The notes: generated by a model not told the origin, from the letters alone. Shown: positions 33,621 through 42,160, numbered from the stretch's first letter. The stretch: 64,000 nt of DNA from Streptomyces sp. NBC_01016 (GCF_026341035.1 NZ_JAPEOQ010000001.1:4216001-4280000); one strand, 5' to 3'. Program-made: numbers and translations.

Positions 33621-34951
33621 CGGGCGGGCTCCTTCCGGAGGCGGGTCGCGCCCGTGTGGTGGAACAGCAGATTGAGCAGGAACGCCACGATCCCGGTGAC
33701 GGCGATGCCGCTGTCCAGGACGGTGCGTACGTACGAGGGGAGCGGCGCGTAGAAGTCCGGCGCGCCGAGCGGGATCATGCCGAGCGCGAAGGCGAGGGCG
33801 ACGGTCAGCAGATTCCGTGGCTCGGTCAGATCGGCGCGCGCGAGGATGCGCAATCCGACGGCGCCCACGGTCCCGAACATGACGAGCGACACCCCGCCGA
33901 GGACCGGCCCCGGCACGGCGGCGACGGCGGCCCCGAGCACGGGCACGAACGCCAGCACCACCATCAACACCCCGGACAGCGCCACGACATGACGGCTCTT
34001 CACTCGCGTCACGCTCACCAGGCCCACCGACTGCCCGAACGTCACGATGGGGAAGGAGGCGAGCGCCCCCGACAGCACGGTGGCGGCCCCGTCCGCGCGC
34101 AGCGCCCGTACGACGGTGGGCGCGTCGTCGCCGCGGCCGACGATCTGGCCGACCGCGAGGGTGTCGCCGACGGACTCCACCATGTTCACGAGCTGCACGA
34201 CGAGCATCGCCGCGATCGCGGGCACCACGAACGTGGGTGCCCCGAAAGCGGTGGGATCGGGTGCCGTGACGACGTGCGCGTCCGCGACCCCCGACCCGTC
34301 GAACAGCCCCAGCGGCAGCGCGGCCACGGTCCCCACGGCCATGGCGACGAGCACCGAGAACCGGGCGACCGCCGGCGGCGCGAGCCGCTCCACCAGCACG
34401 ACCAGCACCACGGTCGCGGCGGCGAGCGCGAGGCCCTTGCCGCCCCCGCCGTCGCCGGTGACGAGTCCTGCCGCCGACGGTACGAGCGAGAACCCGATCA
34501 CGGCGATGACCGTCCCGGTCACCAGCGGCGGAAACAGATGCAGGCACCGACCGAACCACGGCGCGATGGCCAGCGTCACGAGACCCGACACGACCGTGGC
34601 CCCGAACACGGCGGCGAGCCCGTGCTCCTGCCCGATGAGGATGGCGGGGGTGATCGCGGTGAACGTCGACCCCATCACGATCGGCAGCCGCGCCCCGAAC
34701 CACTTCAGCCCCATCGACTGCAACACGGTCGCGATCCCGCTCACCAACAAATTGGCGCTGATGAGCAGCCGAATCCGGTCCTCGGGGAGATGCAGCGCGG
34801 TCCCCACCAGCAGCGGCATCGTCGCCATGCCCGCGTACGCGACGAGCAGATGCTGCAGGCTCAGCGGCACGAGCCGCCGCAGCGGCGGCCGGGCGTCGAC
34901 GGGGTGGGGTCCTTGGTGTGCGGGCGCGACGGCATGCTCGACAACAGCCAT
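33617..34951 (-). CDS. NCS2-family nucleobase (purine/uracil) permease
   Basis: A 444-residue NCS2 transporter with about 12-14 membrane segments. Family features are QHLLVAYAGMATMPLLVG in helix 1, IVMGSTFTAITPAILIGQE, the NMVESVGDTLAVGQIVGR motif that carries the substrate-binding residues, and ASFPIVTFGQSVGLVSVTRVKSRHV. It imports a purine or uracil with protons. It heads a permease-deaminase-dioxygenase gene run. GGAGG is placed 5 bases before the ATG. Confidence 0.93.
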   Translation of the reverse strand: MAVVEHAVAPAHQGPHPVDARPPLRRLVPLSLQHLLVAYAGMATMPLLVGTALHLPEDRIRLLISANLLVSGIATVLQSMGLKWFGARLPIVMGSTFTAITPAILIGQEHGLAAVFGATVVSGLVTLAIAPWFGRCLHLFPPLVTGTVIAVIGFSLVPSAAGLVTGDGGGGKGLALAAATVVLVVLVERLAPPAVARFSVLVAMAVGTVAALPLGLFDGSGVADAHVVTAPDPTAFGAPTFVVPAIAAMLVVQLVNMVESVGDTLAVGQIVGRGDDAPTVVRALRADGAATVLSGALASFPIVTFGQSVGLVSVTRVKSRHVVALSGVLMVVLAFVPVLGAAVAAVPGPVLGGVSLVMFGTVGAVGLRILARADLTEPRNLLTVALAFALGMIPLGAPDFYAPLPSYVRTVLDSGIAVTGIVAFLLNLLFHHTGATRLRKEPAR

Positions 34952-35106
34952 CGTTCCTCCTCACAGCTCGGTGGAAGATGGCTGGTTAGCGCCGTGGCGG
35001 GTCAACGCGTGGGCGCCCACCGGCCGTTGCAGCCATGACCGGTGTGATGGGGACGGTAGGGAGCGGGTGTTTCGTCGGCGTTGCGCTCAGGAAACCGGCG
35101 CGGAAC

Positions 35107-36120
35107 CTAGGAAGCCGGATCCTTCTTGAAGGCCCACTTCATCTCGGGCTCCATGGCCCAGTGGAACAGCCGCTGGACGGGTGGGGTGCACAGGACGGTG
35201 ATGACACTCGCCGCGATCACGGTGACGGTGATCTCGCCGAGCGGCGTGTGCACCCAGTCGTGGTCGTACCAGCCCCAGAAGCGGGAGCCCTTCGCGAGGA
35301 AGCCGTGCAGCAGATAGCCGTACAGGGTGCCCGCGCCGAGCGCCGTGCACCACAGCCTGCGCCCCGGCACCCACGCGAAGAAGCAGGCCATCAGGATCAC
35401 CGAGCAGCCGAACAGCGCGAGCGTCATCACCACGCCCGTCCAGCCGGACGCGCCCAGCTCCTGCGCGCTGTCACGGCGGTAGAACCAGGCGGCGGTCATC
35501 CGCGGCGAGGCCCAGTAAGCGACGAGCAGCGCACCCACGAACACCGGCACTGCGAGCAGGCGGGCCTCGCGGCGCCGCACCAGGCTGAAGTGGTGCGGCT
35601 TCAGGCACAGCCCGAGCACGAAGAAGGGCAGGAACTGGAGCACCCGCTGAAGGTCCAGGTCGTCACCGATGTCGGGGGAGACGGCGGCGAGCACGGCGAC
35701 CGCGAGGGCCAGCGGCAGCGGCGCCCGGATGATCTTCCAGAGCGGGGTGGTGAGCCGCCAGATGAAGAGCGCGATCAGGAACCAGGTCAGATACCAGGGG
35801 TCGAGCAGGCTGATCGGGTAGTCCGGGTCGTCGCCCACCGTGCGCTTGAAGAAGGTGTACGCCACCTCGAAGATCACGTACGGCACCAGTACGCCCGTGA
35901 CCAGGCGTTTCATCCGGCGGGGGCTCGCGTCGAACGACCGCGAGAAGTATCCGGAGATCACGATGAACGCCGGCATGTGGAACGTGTAGACGGTGAAGTA
36001 CAGCGCGGAGGCCGCACGGCTGTCGCCACGCAGCGGTTCCCAGGCGTGCCCGAGCGCGACGAGGACGATCGCCAGGTACTTGGCGTTGTCGAAGTACGCG
36101 TCACGGCCGTCCGCCTTCAT
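35107..36120 (-). CDS. Acyltransferase family 3 integral membrane protein
   Basis: A 337-residue membrane acyltransferase with about 10 helices. The start DAYFDNAKYLAIVLVALGHAWEPL matches the family's first helix, with the conserved histidine. FTVYTFHMPAFIVISGYFSR is the second signature, common in fucose/O-acetylation-type members. It would transfer an acyl group to an extracytoplasmic sugar or lipid. The ATG at 36120 follows GGAG; an upstream in-frame GTG at 36156 adds 12 residues and is a fair alternative. Confidence 0.87.
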   Translation of the reverse strand: MKADGRDAYFDNAKYLAIVLVALGHAWEPLRGDSRAASALYFTVYTFHMPAFIVISGYFSRSFDASPRRMKRLVTGVLVPYVIFEVAYTFFKRTVGDDPDYPISLLDPWYLTWFLIALFIWRLTTPLWKIIRAPLPLALAVAVLAAVSPDIGDDLDLQRVLQFLPFFVLGLCLKPHHFSLVRRREARLLAVPVFVGALLVAYWASPRMTAAWFYRRDSAQELGASGWTGVVMTLALFGCSVILMACFFAWVPGRRLWCTALGAGTLYGYLLHGFLAKGSRFWGWYDHDWVHTPLGEITVTVIAASVITVLCTPPVQRLFHWAMEPEMKWAFKKDPAS

Positions 36121-36319
36121 GCGGTCTCCGTCCCGGTCGGTGAACCTCCCGCTCACGCTTCACGGACCCCGACGATTGCGCAAGTGAGAGGGCTACGCAG
36201 GGTGCGAAGCGGCCGTGCGCGGACGCAGGATCAGCGCGCTGGGCGAGTAGAAGTTGCGCATGTACTCTGATTAGCCCCACTTGCACGATTTGCGCGATTC
36301 GCATTTGGAAGGTGGCCCC

Positions 36320-36631
36320 TTGCCCGTGACGCCCGTGACGCCCGTGACAGCCGTGACGCCCGCGAGTCCCATGACAGCCGTGACGCCCGCGAGTCCCGCG
36401 GCCGCCGTCCACTTTGAGCCCACGCGCTCCGCGTCCAGAGCGCGGCGCATGGTGACCTTCGGGCTCGGCGCGCTGCTGTGGATCGGCGTGGGCCTCCTGG
36501 CGGTCACCTTGCTGGGGCCCACGGGCATCATGGTCCGCCTGCTGTTCGTCACCGCCATCACCTTCGCCTACTTCTCCCTCACCCTGGCGAGCCGCTGGGG
36601 ACTGTGGCGGCTGACCACGATGGAGTCGTAG
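36320..36631 (+). CDS. Small two-helix membrane protein with a tripeptide-repeat N-terminus
   Basis: A protein of about 100 residues. The N-terminus is built of near-exact tripeptide repeats (PVTPVTPVTAVTPASPMTA), encoded by 9-bp repeats with consensus GTGACGCCC. Two membrane helices follow (LGALLWIGVGLLAVTLLG and MVRLLFVTAITFAYFSLTL). Start choice is unclear. GGAAGG lies 7 bases before a TTG at 36320, but GTG codons at 36326, 36335 and 36344 sit inside the repeat and could serve, so repeat slippage could change start position and protein length. I recognise no family. Confidence 0.65.
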   Translation: MPVTPVTPVTAVTPASPMTAVTPASPAAAVHFEPTRSASRARRMVTFGLGALLWIGVGLLAVTLLGPTGIMVRLLFVTAITFAYFSLTLASRWGLWRLTTMES

Positions 36632-36691
36632 GAAGGCGTCACAGTTCCGCTGGACGCGCCCCGCTGGACGGGTCCGCCTAGACGGGGCCCG

Positions 36692-38047
36692 CTAGACGGG
36701 AAGCAGGCGGCCCACCAGGGTGCTCAGCTGGCGCGCGTTGCGGCATTCGTACAGGTCCACCACTTCCGCGTACGTGGAGGCCGCGGAGTCGCCCGTGTCC
36801 CACTGGGAGCGGGGTTCCGGGTTGAGCCAGTAGGTGCGGCGGGAGGCGCGGGTGATGCGGCGGAGGGCCGGGAGGTTCGGGTTCTGCTGGTTGTTGCGGG
36901 CGTCGCCGAGGATGAGGACCGTGGTGCGGGGGCCCACCGCGGACTCGTAGCGCTCGACGAACTCGCCGAGCGCCGTGCCGTAGTCGCTGCTGCCGTGCCA
37001 GCCGGTCAGCGTGGCCTCGGAGGCGATGCGGGCGCCGAGGCCCTCCGCGTCCGCGGCGCCGTGCGCGATGAGGTCGGTGACCTCGTCGATCCGGTTGACG
37101 AAGGCGAAGACGCGGATCTTGCTGAACTGGTCGTGCAGGGCCTGGACCAGGAGCATCGTGAAGTTCGCGAAGCCGGCCACCGAGCCCGACACGTCGCAGA
37201 GCAGGACCAGTTCCGGGCGGGTCGGGCGGCGCTTGCGCAGGACGGGCTTCATGGGGACGCCGCCCGTCGACAGGGAGCCGCGCAGCGTTCGGCGCAGGTC
37301 GATGTGGCCGCGGGCCGCGCGGCGTCTGCGGGCCGCGAGGCGGGTGGCCAGCTTGCGGGCCAGGGGGTGGACCGTGCGGCGCAGCTCGGCGAGCTGGGCC
37401 TTGTCCGCGTAGAGGAACAGGGTGCGGTCGGGTGTCTGGACCGGCATGCGGCGCGCCAGCTCGTCGCGGTTGCGGGCCTCCGCGACGCGGCGGCGGGCCT
37501 CGCCGCGCACCCCTTCGCGGAAGGCCTCGATGCGGCGCCGGATCTCGTCCGCCTCGATGCGGTCGGTGAACGCCCCTGACTGGCCGCTGCCGCCCGCGCG
37601 GATCGCCGACATGACGGGCGCGAGGAGCGTCTGCGGGCGCAGCCGGTCGAGCGTCTGCTGGGACGACCAGCCGTTCGTGTCGTAGCCGCCGAGGGCGTCC
37701 ACCGCCGCGGCCGCCAGGCGGGCGAGGGCGGCGCTGTCGTTCCTGGTCAGGGCCTCGGTGAGGCGTTCGCGGAGGCTGTCCCTGTCGGTGGTGCCGGCCT
37801 CGCCGGGCGCGCCCACCGCGTGCGGGAAGTACACGTCGAAGACCGGGTCGAAGACCGCGCGCTGGCCCTGGTCGTGGAGGAGCGTGGAGGCCAGCCCCTC
37901 GCGCAGCCGGTCCCGGCTGTCCAGGCCCAGCGCCGCCACCGCCTGCGCGGCGTCCACGCTCTCGCCCGTGCCGATCCGGATGCCGTGCGCGCGCAGCGCC
38001 CGGACGAGCGAGGTGACCCGGTCCGCGACCGAGAGCGCCGTGCTCAC
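36692..38047 (-). CDS. CoxE-like VWA-domain protein
   Basis: A 451-residue protein with a long N-terminal helical domain (DRVTSLVRALRAHGIRIGTGESVDAAQA) and a C-terminal von Willebrand A domain from about residue 275 with the metal-adhesion motif CDVSGSVAG (DxSxS). This is the CoxE/DUF58-related type that works with a MoxR ATPase in assembling or activating metalloenzymes. GTG overlaps the MoxR stop by 4 bases (GTGA), so the two are coupled. A molybdenum hydroxylase operon is about 9 kb away and is a possible client. Confidence 0.88.
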   Translation of the reverse strand: MSTALSVADRVTSLVRALRAHGIRIGTGESVDAAQAVAALGLDSRDRLREGLASTLLHDQGQRAVFDPVFDVYFPHAVGAPGEAGTTDRDSLRERLTEALTRNDSAALARLAAAAVDALGGYDTNGWSSQQTLDRLRPQTLLAPVMSAIRAGGSGQSGAFTDRIEADEIRRRIEAFREGVRGEARRRVAEARNRDELARRMPVQTPDRTLFLYADKAQLAELRRTVHPLARKLATRLAARRRRAARGHIDLRRTLRGSLSTGGVPMKPVLRKRRPTRPELVLLCDVSGSVAGFANFTMLLVQALHDQFSKIRVFAFVNRIDEVTDLIAHGAADAEGLGARIASEATLTGWHGSSDYGTALGEFVERYESAVGPRTTVLILGDARNNQQNPNLPALRRITRASRRTYWLNPEPRSQWDTGDSAASTYAEVVDLYECRNARQLSTLVGRLLPV

Positions 38048-38901
38048 ACCGCGTCCAGGTCGAGCTTCGCCGCTGCCGTGTTCACGTCCTCCTGATGCTT
38101 GAGGACGACGCCGAGGGACGCCCGTACGACCTCCTCGTCCAGGCGGTCCGCGCCGAGCGCCAGCAGGGTGCGTGCCCAGTCCACCGTCTCCGCGACCGAG
38201 GGCACCTTGCGCAGATCCATCGCGCGCAGCGCGCCCACGACGCGTACGAGGGACTCGGCGAGCACCGCGTCGAGCTCGGGCACCTTCAGGGCGACGATGC
38301 GGCGCTCCAACTCCTCCTCGGGGAAGCCGATGTGGAGGAAGAGGCAGCGCCGGCGCAGTGCCTCGGACAGTTCGCGGCTCGCGTTGGAGGTGAGGACCAC
38401 GAAGGGGCGCTTGGTGGCGGCGATGGTGCCCAGCTCGGGGACGGTCACCTGGAAGTCGGAGAGGACTTCGAGGAGGAGACCTTCTACTTCTACGTCCGCC
38501 TTGTCCATTTCGTCGATGAGGAGGACCTTGGCGTCCTCGCCGCGGATCGCCGTCAGGAGCGGGCGGGAGAGGAGGTACTCCTCGCTGAAGATGTCCGTGC
38601 GGGTCTGGTCCCAGGTCTCGCCCTGGCCCGCCGTGATGCGCAGCAGCTGCTTGGCGTGGTTCCACTCGTAGAGCGCGCGGCTCTCGTCCACGCCCTCGTA
38701 GCACTGGAGGCGGATCAGGCGGGCGTCGCTGATCGCCGCGACCGCCTTCGCGAGTTCCGTCTTGCCGACGCCCGCCGGGCCCTCGACGAGCAGTGGCTTG
38801 CCGAGCTTGGCGGCCAGGAAGACGGTGGTCGCCACGGCGGGCGAGGCCAGATAGCCGGTCCCGGCCAGGCGCGTGGTGACTTCGTCCACGGAAGCGAACA
38901 A
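38044..38901 (-). CDS. MoxR-family AAA+ ATPase (CoxD-like)
   Basis: A 285-residue AAA+ ATPase with Walker A GPAGVGKT, Walker B LLIDEMDKAD and the sensor segment VVLTSNASRELSEALRRRC. It covers the standard MoxR length. It probably forms a chaperone ring acting with the overlapping VWA gene, as CoxD and CoxE do for carbon monoxide dehydrogenase. The start is a TTG preceded by AGGAGG at a 5-base distance; the protein begins MFASVDEVTTRLAG. Confidence 0.92.
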   Translation of the reverse strand: MFASVDEVTTRLAGTGYLASPAVATTVFLAAKLGKPLLVEGPAGVGKTELAKAVAAISDARLIRLQCYEGVDESRALYEWNHAKQLLRITAGQGETWDQTRTDIFSEEYLLSRPLLTAIRGEDAKVLLIDEMDKADVEVEGLLLEVLSDFQVTVPELGTIAATKRPFVVLTSNASRELSEALRRRCLFLHIGFPEEELERRIVALKVPELDAVLAESLVRVVGALRAMDLRKVPSVAETVDWARTLLALGADRLDEEVVRASLGVVLKHQEDVNTAAAKLDLDAV

Positions 38902-39026
38902 CGGGGCCTCCTGCTCGGTGCGTTGTCGAACCTTTAGGTGATCAGGTACGGGGCCCCTTCACAATGGGCTCGCGCTGTTCATGGTGAACGTCACTTCGGT
39001 GGGGCCGCCCGCCTGGCCAGCTCCGT

Positions 39027-39066
39027 CTCGTACGGGGACCTACTTCTCTCGTACGGGGACCTACTT
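39027..39066. promoter_or_regulatory. 19-bp direct repeat at a 21-bp period upstream of HxlR
   Basis: CTCGTACGGGGACCTACTT occurs exactly twice, at 39027-39045 and 39048-39066. Each copy contains GTA-N8-TAC arms. Two copies 21 bp apart place two regulator dimers on the same DNA face. The second copy covers the -35 region of the HxlR gene, fitting autoregulation. Confidence 0.6.
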
Positions 39067-39078
39067 GTGGACCCTTCG

Positions 39079-39084
39079 TATCCT
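39079..39084 (+). promoter_or_regulatory. Leaderless -10 element of the HxlR gene
   Basis: TATCCT ends 7 bases before the ATG at 39092 and there is no ribosome site. The -35 region falls inside the second direct repeat. Confidence 0.45.
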
Positions 39085-39091
39085 GGCGGGC

Positions 39092-39589
39092 ATGAGGCGC
39101 ACTTCCTTTGCCGACTGGCCCTGCTCCATCGCCCGCACCATGGACCTCCTGGGGGACTGGTGGACGCCGCTCGTGCTGCGCGAGGCGTTCTACGGCATCA
39201 CCCGGTTCGACGTGTTCCAGCAGGAGCTCGGCATCGCCCGGACGACTCTGGCGGAGCGGCTGCGGCGGCTGGTCGAGGCGGGGCTGATGGAGAAGCGGGC
39301 CTATGACAGTGCTCCGGTGCGGCACGACTATGTCCTGACGGAGAAGGGGCGCGATTTCTTCGGCGTCCTCGCCGCCATGAACGCCTGGGGCAATCGCTGG
39401 CTGTCCGGCGAGGAGGGCGCGCCGGTCGTCTTCGAACACGACCGGTGCGGTCATGCCGCCGAGGCGGAGGTCGTCTGCGGGCACTGCGGCGAGCCGATGA
39501 CCGCCGAGGACACCCACGCGCGGATGGGCCCCGGCTACCCGGAGAAGCTCGCGCGGCGCCCGGACATCGCGGCGCGCTTCACCCGCTGA
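39092..39589 (+). CDS. HxlR-family regulator with C-terminal cysteine cluster
   Basis: A 165-residue winged-helix regulator: MRRTSFADWPCSIARTMDLLGDWWTPLVLREAFYGITRFDVFQQELGIARTTLAERLRRLVEAGLMEKR is the full HxlR domain, with a cysteine (residue 11) at the redox-sensing position known in this family. A 50-residue C-terminal extension contains CGHAAEAEVVCGHCGEP, possibly a zinc or redox site. The leaderless-type start and flanking direct repeats indicate autoregulation. The downstream SRPBCC and F420-type genes are possible targets. Confidence 0.9.
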   Translation: MRRTSFADWPCSIARTMDLLGDWWTPLVLREAFYGITRFDVFQQELGIARTTLAERLRRLVEAGLMEKRAYDSAPVRHDYVLTEKGRDFFGVLAAMNAWGNRWLSGEEGAPVVFEHDRCGHAAEAEVVCGHCGEPMTAEDTHARMGPGYPEKLARRPDIAARFTR

Positions 39590-39685
39590 ACGGATCCCCG
39601 CAGGGGCCCGTACCCCCCTTGACGTGGTGAGTCCAACTACGAAACTCTCATGCTTCGAGCCGATACGAGAGAGAGGTGGGCCACG

Positions 39686-40198
39686 ATGGAGTGGACGGGC
39701 GCGCGCTATGCGGACACCCCGACCGTCGAGGTGCGGCGCAGGATCGAGGCGTCGCCGGAGCGGGTGTGGGAGCTGGTGACGGACATCGGCCTCATGCCGC
39801 GGTTCAGCGCCGAGTTGCAGTCCGCCGAGTGGCTCGGCGAGGAGCGCGGCGTGGGCGCCCGGTTCGTGGGACGCAATCGGCACGAGGCGTTCGGCGCGTG
39901 GGAGACCACCTCGTACGTCGTCGAGTGCACGGCGCCGCGCGTGTTCGCGTGGGCGGTCTCCGACCCCGAAGTTCCCAGCGCCGTCTGGCGGTTCACCCTC
40001 GACGCGCTGGACGACGGGGCGACGGAGCTGGCCCAGTGGGTGCGGATGGGGCCGGGGCGCTCCGGCCTCTCCTTCGCGATCGACCGGATGCCGGAGAAGG
40101 AGCAGAAGATCGTCCACGTCCGGCTGAAGGAGTTCGAGCAGGGCATGACCGCCACGCTCGACGCCCTGAAGGACCTCGCGGAAGGGGCGGCCGCCTGA
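39686..40198 (+). CDS. SRPBCC (START/Bet v1-like) family protein
   Basis: A 170-residue protein with a polyketide-cyclase/SRPBCC fold: VEVRRRIEASPERVWELVTDIGLMPRFSAELQSAEWLG, then GARFVGRNRHEAFGAWETTSYVVECTAPRVFAWAV. These small domains bind hydrophobic ligands and sometimes catalyse cyclisation or dehydration. GAGAGAGGTGGG precedes the ATG at 39686. Its stop overlaps the start of the LLM-class oxidoreductase gene, so the two probably act on one compound. TTGACG at 39619 may be its -35 element. Confidence 0.85.
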   Translation: MEWTGARYADTPTVEVRRRIEASPERVWELVTDIGLMPRFSAELQSAEWLGEERGVGARFVGRNRHEAFGAWETTSYVVECTAPRVFAWAVSDPEVPSAVWRFTLDALDDGATELAQWVRMGPGRSGLSFAIDRMPEKEQKIVHVRLKEFEQGMTATLDALKDLAEGAAA

Positions 40199-41244
40199 TG
40201 CGCACCTCCACCACCATCGAGGCGTCCGGCGGGAACTGGCGGGAGACCGTCGACTTCGTCACCGAGGCCGAGCGTCTTGGGCTGGACATCTGCTGGGTCG
40301 CGGAGGCCTGGGGCTCCGAAGCGCCGTCGCCGCTGGGGTACTTGGCGGCGCGCACCGAGCGGATGCTGCTCGGCTCCGGCATCATCCAGCTCGCGACCCG
40401 CACCCCGGCGGCCATCGCGCGCGCGGCGATCACGCTGTCGAACATCTCCGAGGGCCGCTTCCTCCTCGGGCTCGGTCCGTCCGGGCCGCAGGTGATCGAG
40501 GGGCTGCACGGGGTGCCGTTCGCGCGGCCGTTGGGTCGGATGCGGGAGACGGTCGAGATCGTGCGGATGGCGGCGACCGGCGAGAAGATCGCGTACGAGG
40601 GGCGGGAGTTCACGCTGCCGTTGCCCGGGGGCGACGCGAAGCCGATGCGGCTGTCGATGCGGGCGGAGCACGAACTTCCCATCTACCTGGCCACGTTGTC
40701 GCCGAAGATGCTGCGGCTCACCGGGGAGGTCGCCGACGGGTGGCTCGGGACGAGCTTTGTGCCCGAGGGGGCGAAGGAGGCGTACTTCGACCACTTGGAC
40801 GCTGGGCTCGCGGCGTCCGGGCGGACCAGGGCCGACCTCGACATCTGCCAGGGGGCGGAGGTGAACTTCGTCGAGGACGAGGAGGAGCTGGCCGCGGTGG
40901 TGGGCAGCCGCAAGAAGGAGCTCGCCTTCAGCCTCGGCGGCATGGGCTCCGCCTCGACCAACTTCTACAACCAGGCGTACAGCAGGCAGGGTTGGGCCGA
41001 CGTCGCCGCGGCGGTCCGCGAACGCTGGCAGGCCGGCGACCGCGAGGGGGCGGCCGCCCTGGTCACCGACGACATGGTCCTCGCCACGACGCTCATCGGC
41101 ACGGAGGACATGGTGCGGGACCGCTTGAAGGTGTGGCGGGACGCGGGGGTGGACACGGTGCGGCTGTACCCGGCCGGGGACACGGTGGGCGCGCGGCTGG
41201 CGACGCTGGGTCGGGCGATCGAGCTGGTACGGGGGGTGGGTTGA
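40198..41244 (+). CDS. LLM-class F420-dependent oxidoreductase
   Basis: A 348-residue luciferase-like TIM-barrel flavin/F420 enzyme. Typical phrases are EAERLGLDICWVAEAWGSEAPSPLGYLAARTERMLLGSGI, ARAAITLSNISEGRFLLGLGPSGPQVIEGLHG and LPIYLATLSPKMLRLTGEVADGWLG. In actinobacteria this subgroup usually binds coenzyme F420 (MTMPR/F420 type). Substrate unknown. The ATG overlaps the preceding stop (TGATG). It ends at the border of a gene-free, repeat-rich kilobase. Confidence 0.9.
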   Translation: MRTSTTIEASGGNWRETVDFVTEAERLGLDICWVAEAWGSEAPSPLGYLAARTERMLLGSGIIQLATRTPAAIARAAITLSNISEGRFLLGLGPSGPQVIEGLHGVPFARPLGRMRETVEIVRMAATGEKIAYEGREFTLPLPGGDAKPMRLSMRAEHELPIYLATLSPKMLRLTGEVADGWLGTSFVPEGAKEAYFDHLDAGLAASGRTRADLDICQGAEVNFVEDEEELAAVVGSRKKELAFSLGGMGSASTNFYNQAYSRQGWADVAAAVRERWQAGDREGAAALVTDDMVLATTLIGTEDMVRDRLKVWRDAGVDTVRLYPAGDTVGARLATLGRAIELVRGVG

Positions 41245-41328
41245 GCGGCTCCGCGGTGCGCTTGCCGCGGGTCGGGGGGAGGGGCGGGCCCCTGCGGCAC
41301 GGTTCCCTGCCGGTTCCGACTGGCTGCA

Positions 41329-41530
41329 CCGGTGCACGGCGGTGTCCCACTCGCGGGGCCGGTGCCTGGCCGTGTCCCACCCGCGGACCGGTGCCTGGTT
41401 GCTTCCCACTCGCACGCCGGTGTCCGGTCGTGTCTCCCCGGACGCCGGTACTCGGCCGTTTCCCACCCGCATGCCGGGGCTCTGCCGTTCCCACCCGCAC
41501 GCTGGGTCCTGGTCGTCGCCCACCCGCCCG
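41329..41530. repeat. Seven imperfect tandem repeats of 28-30 bp
   Basis: Units start at 41329, 41359, 41388, 41417, 41445, 41474 and 41502. Most begin CCGGTGCCTGG and contain CCCACCCGC. Lengths are 30, 29, 29, 28, 29, 28 and 29 bases. The varying length means no frame is kept, so it is a non-coding repeat rather than a protein repeat. Confidence 0.75.
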
Positions 41531-42019
41531 CCCCCTCCGGGGGCTTCGGTCAGCCGGGGCCTGGGTGCGGTGCCGGGGTCGGCGCCTGCGGTGGCCGGTG
41601 CGCGGCACCGGGGGCTGCCTCGCCCACCCCGCGGCCCAAGGCGGCCGATCGCCCTAGGTTCTGTTCAGCGGACCATCGCGGAGCTGAGCTGCGCCGACTT
41701 CTGAACGCCGACGTCCTGGGCTCCTTGTGACCTTGCCTGACCGGGCACCCCTGGCGGCAGCAACGCCGAAAGGGGCACGCCACAAGCCCGTCCCCCGGAG
41801 ACACCAACCGGGCAGGGGTACGGCCCCAGCTCACAGCCTCGATGCTAGTCAGGGGAGTTGGCGCCCTAAAGCAGCCAAAGCCTGATCGAGGCGAGGGTGG
41901 CGGTGCCGTGGAAGATGTGGGCCCTCTTGTCGGGTGGGGAGCCGCCCCGGCGGCGGGCCGGCCAGGGCTGTTGCGACACCCCGTCGGGCCGACGCCCCCG
42001 GAGGGGGCGGGTGGGTGGG
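41521..42019. repeat. 499-bp segment bounded by 39-bp inverted repeats
   Basis: Positions 41521-41559 match the complement of 41981-42019 at 34 of 39 bases, with an unbroken 18-base core (CCCGCCCCCTCCGGGGGC). The 421-base interior has no supported gene. The left arm overlaps the last tandem unit. I see no clear target-site duplication. Confidence 0.6.
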
Positions 42020-42074
42020 AGATGGGCGAGTGAACGGGGTTGAGCGACGGGCTGACCGGGGTGGGGCGGCCTGC

Positions 42075-42160
42075 GTGTTGCCCAACGCGTGGAGACCGCC
42101 CACGTGTTGCGTAACACGGTGGTGCCGCCCGCCCGTTACCCACCGTGGCGGCGCCGCTCG
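42075..42160. repeat. Three diverged tandem repeats of about 29 bp
   Basis: Units at 42075-42103 and 42104-42132 both begin GTGTTGC; a third diverged unit (CCGTTACCCACC) follows. The second contains CGTGTTGCGTAACACG, a 6-bp-arm palindrome. The period is the same as in the 41.3 kb array. Confidence 0.45.

Noticed and set aside
41329..41530. The tandem array as a CRISPR
   Set aside because: Units are adjacent and diverged, with no unique spacers of constant length and no cas genes.
41332..41730. Open frames across the 28-30 bp tandem array on both strands
   Set aside because: Unit lengths are not multiples of three and vary, so no repeat protein could be kept in frame; no ribosome site.
41640..41860. 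A possible tRNA or integration site in the less GC-rich part of the gene-free region
   Set aside because: I could not fold a cloverleaf or find a T-loop consensus, and no integrase or phage gene lies nearby.
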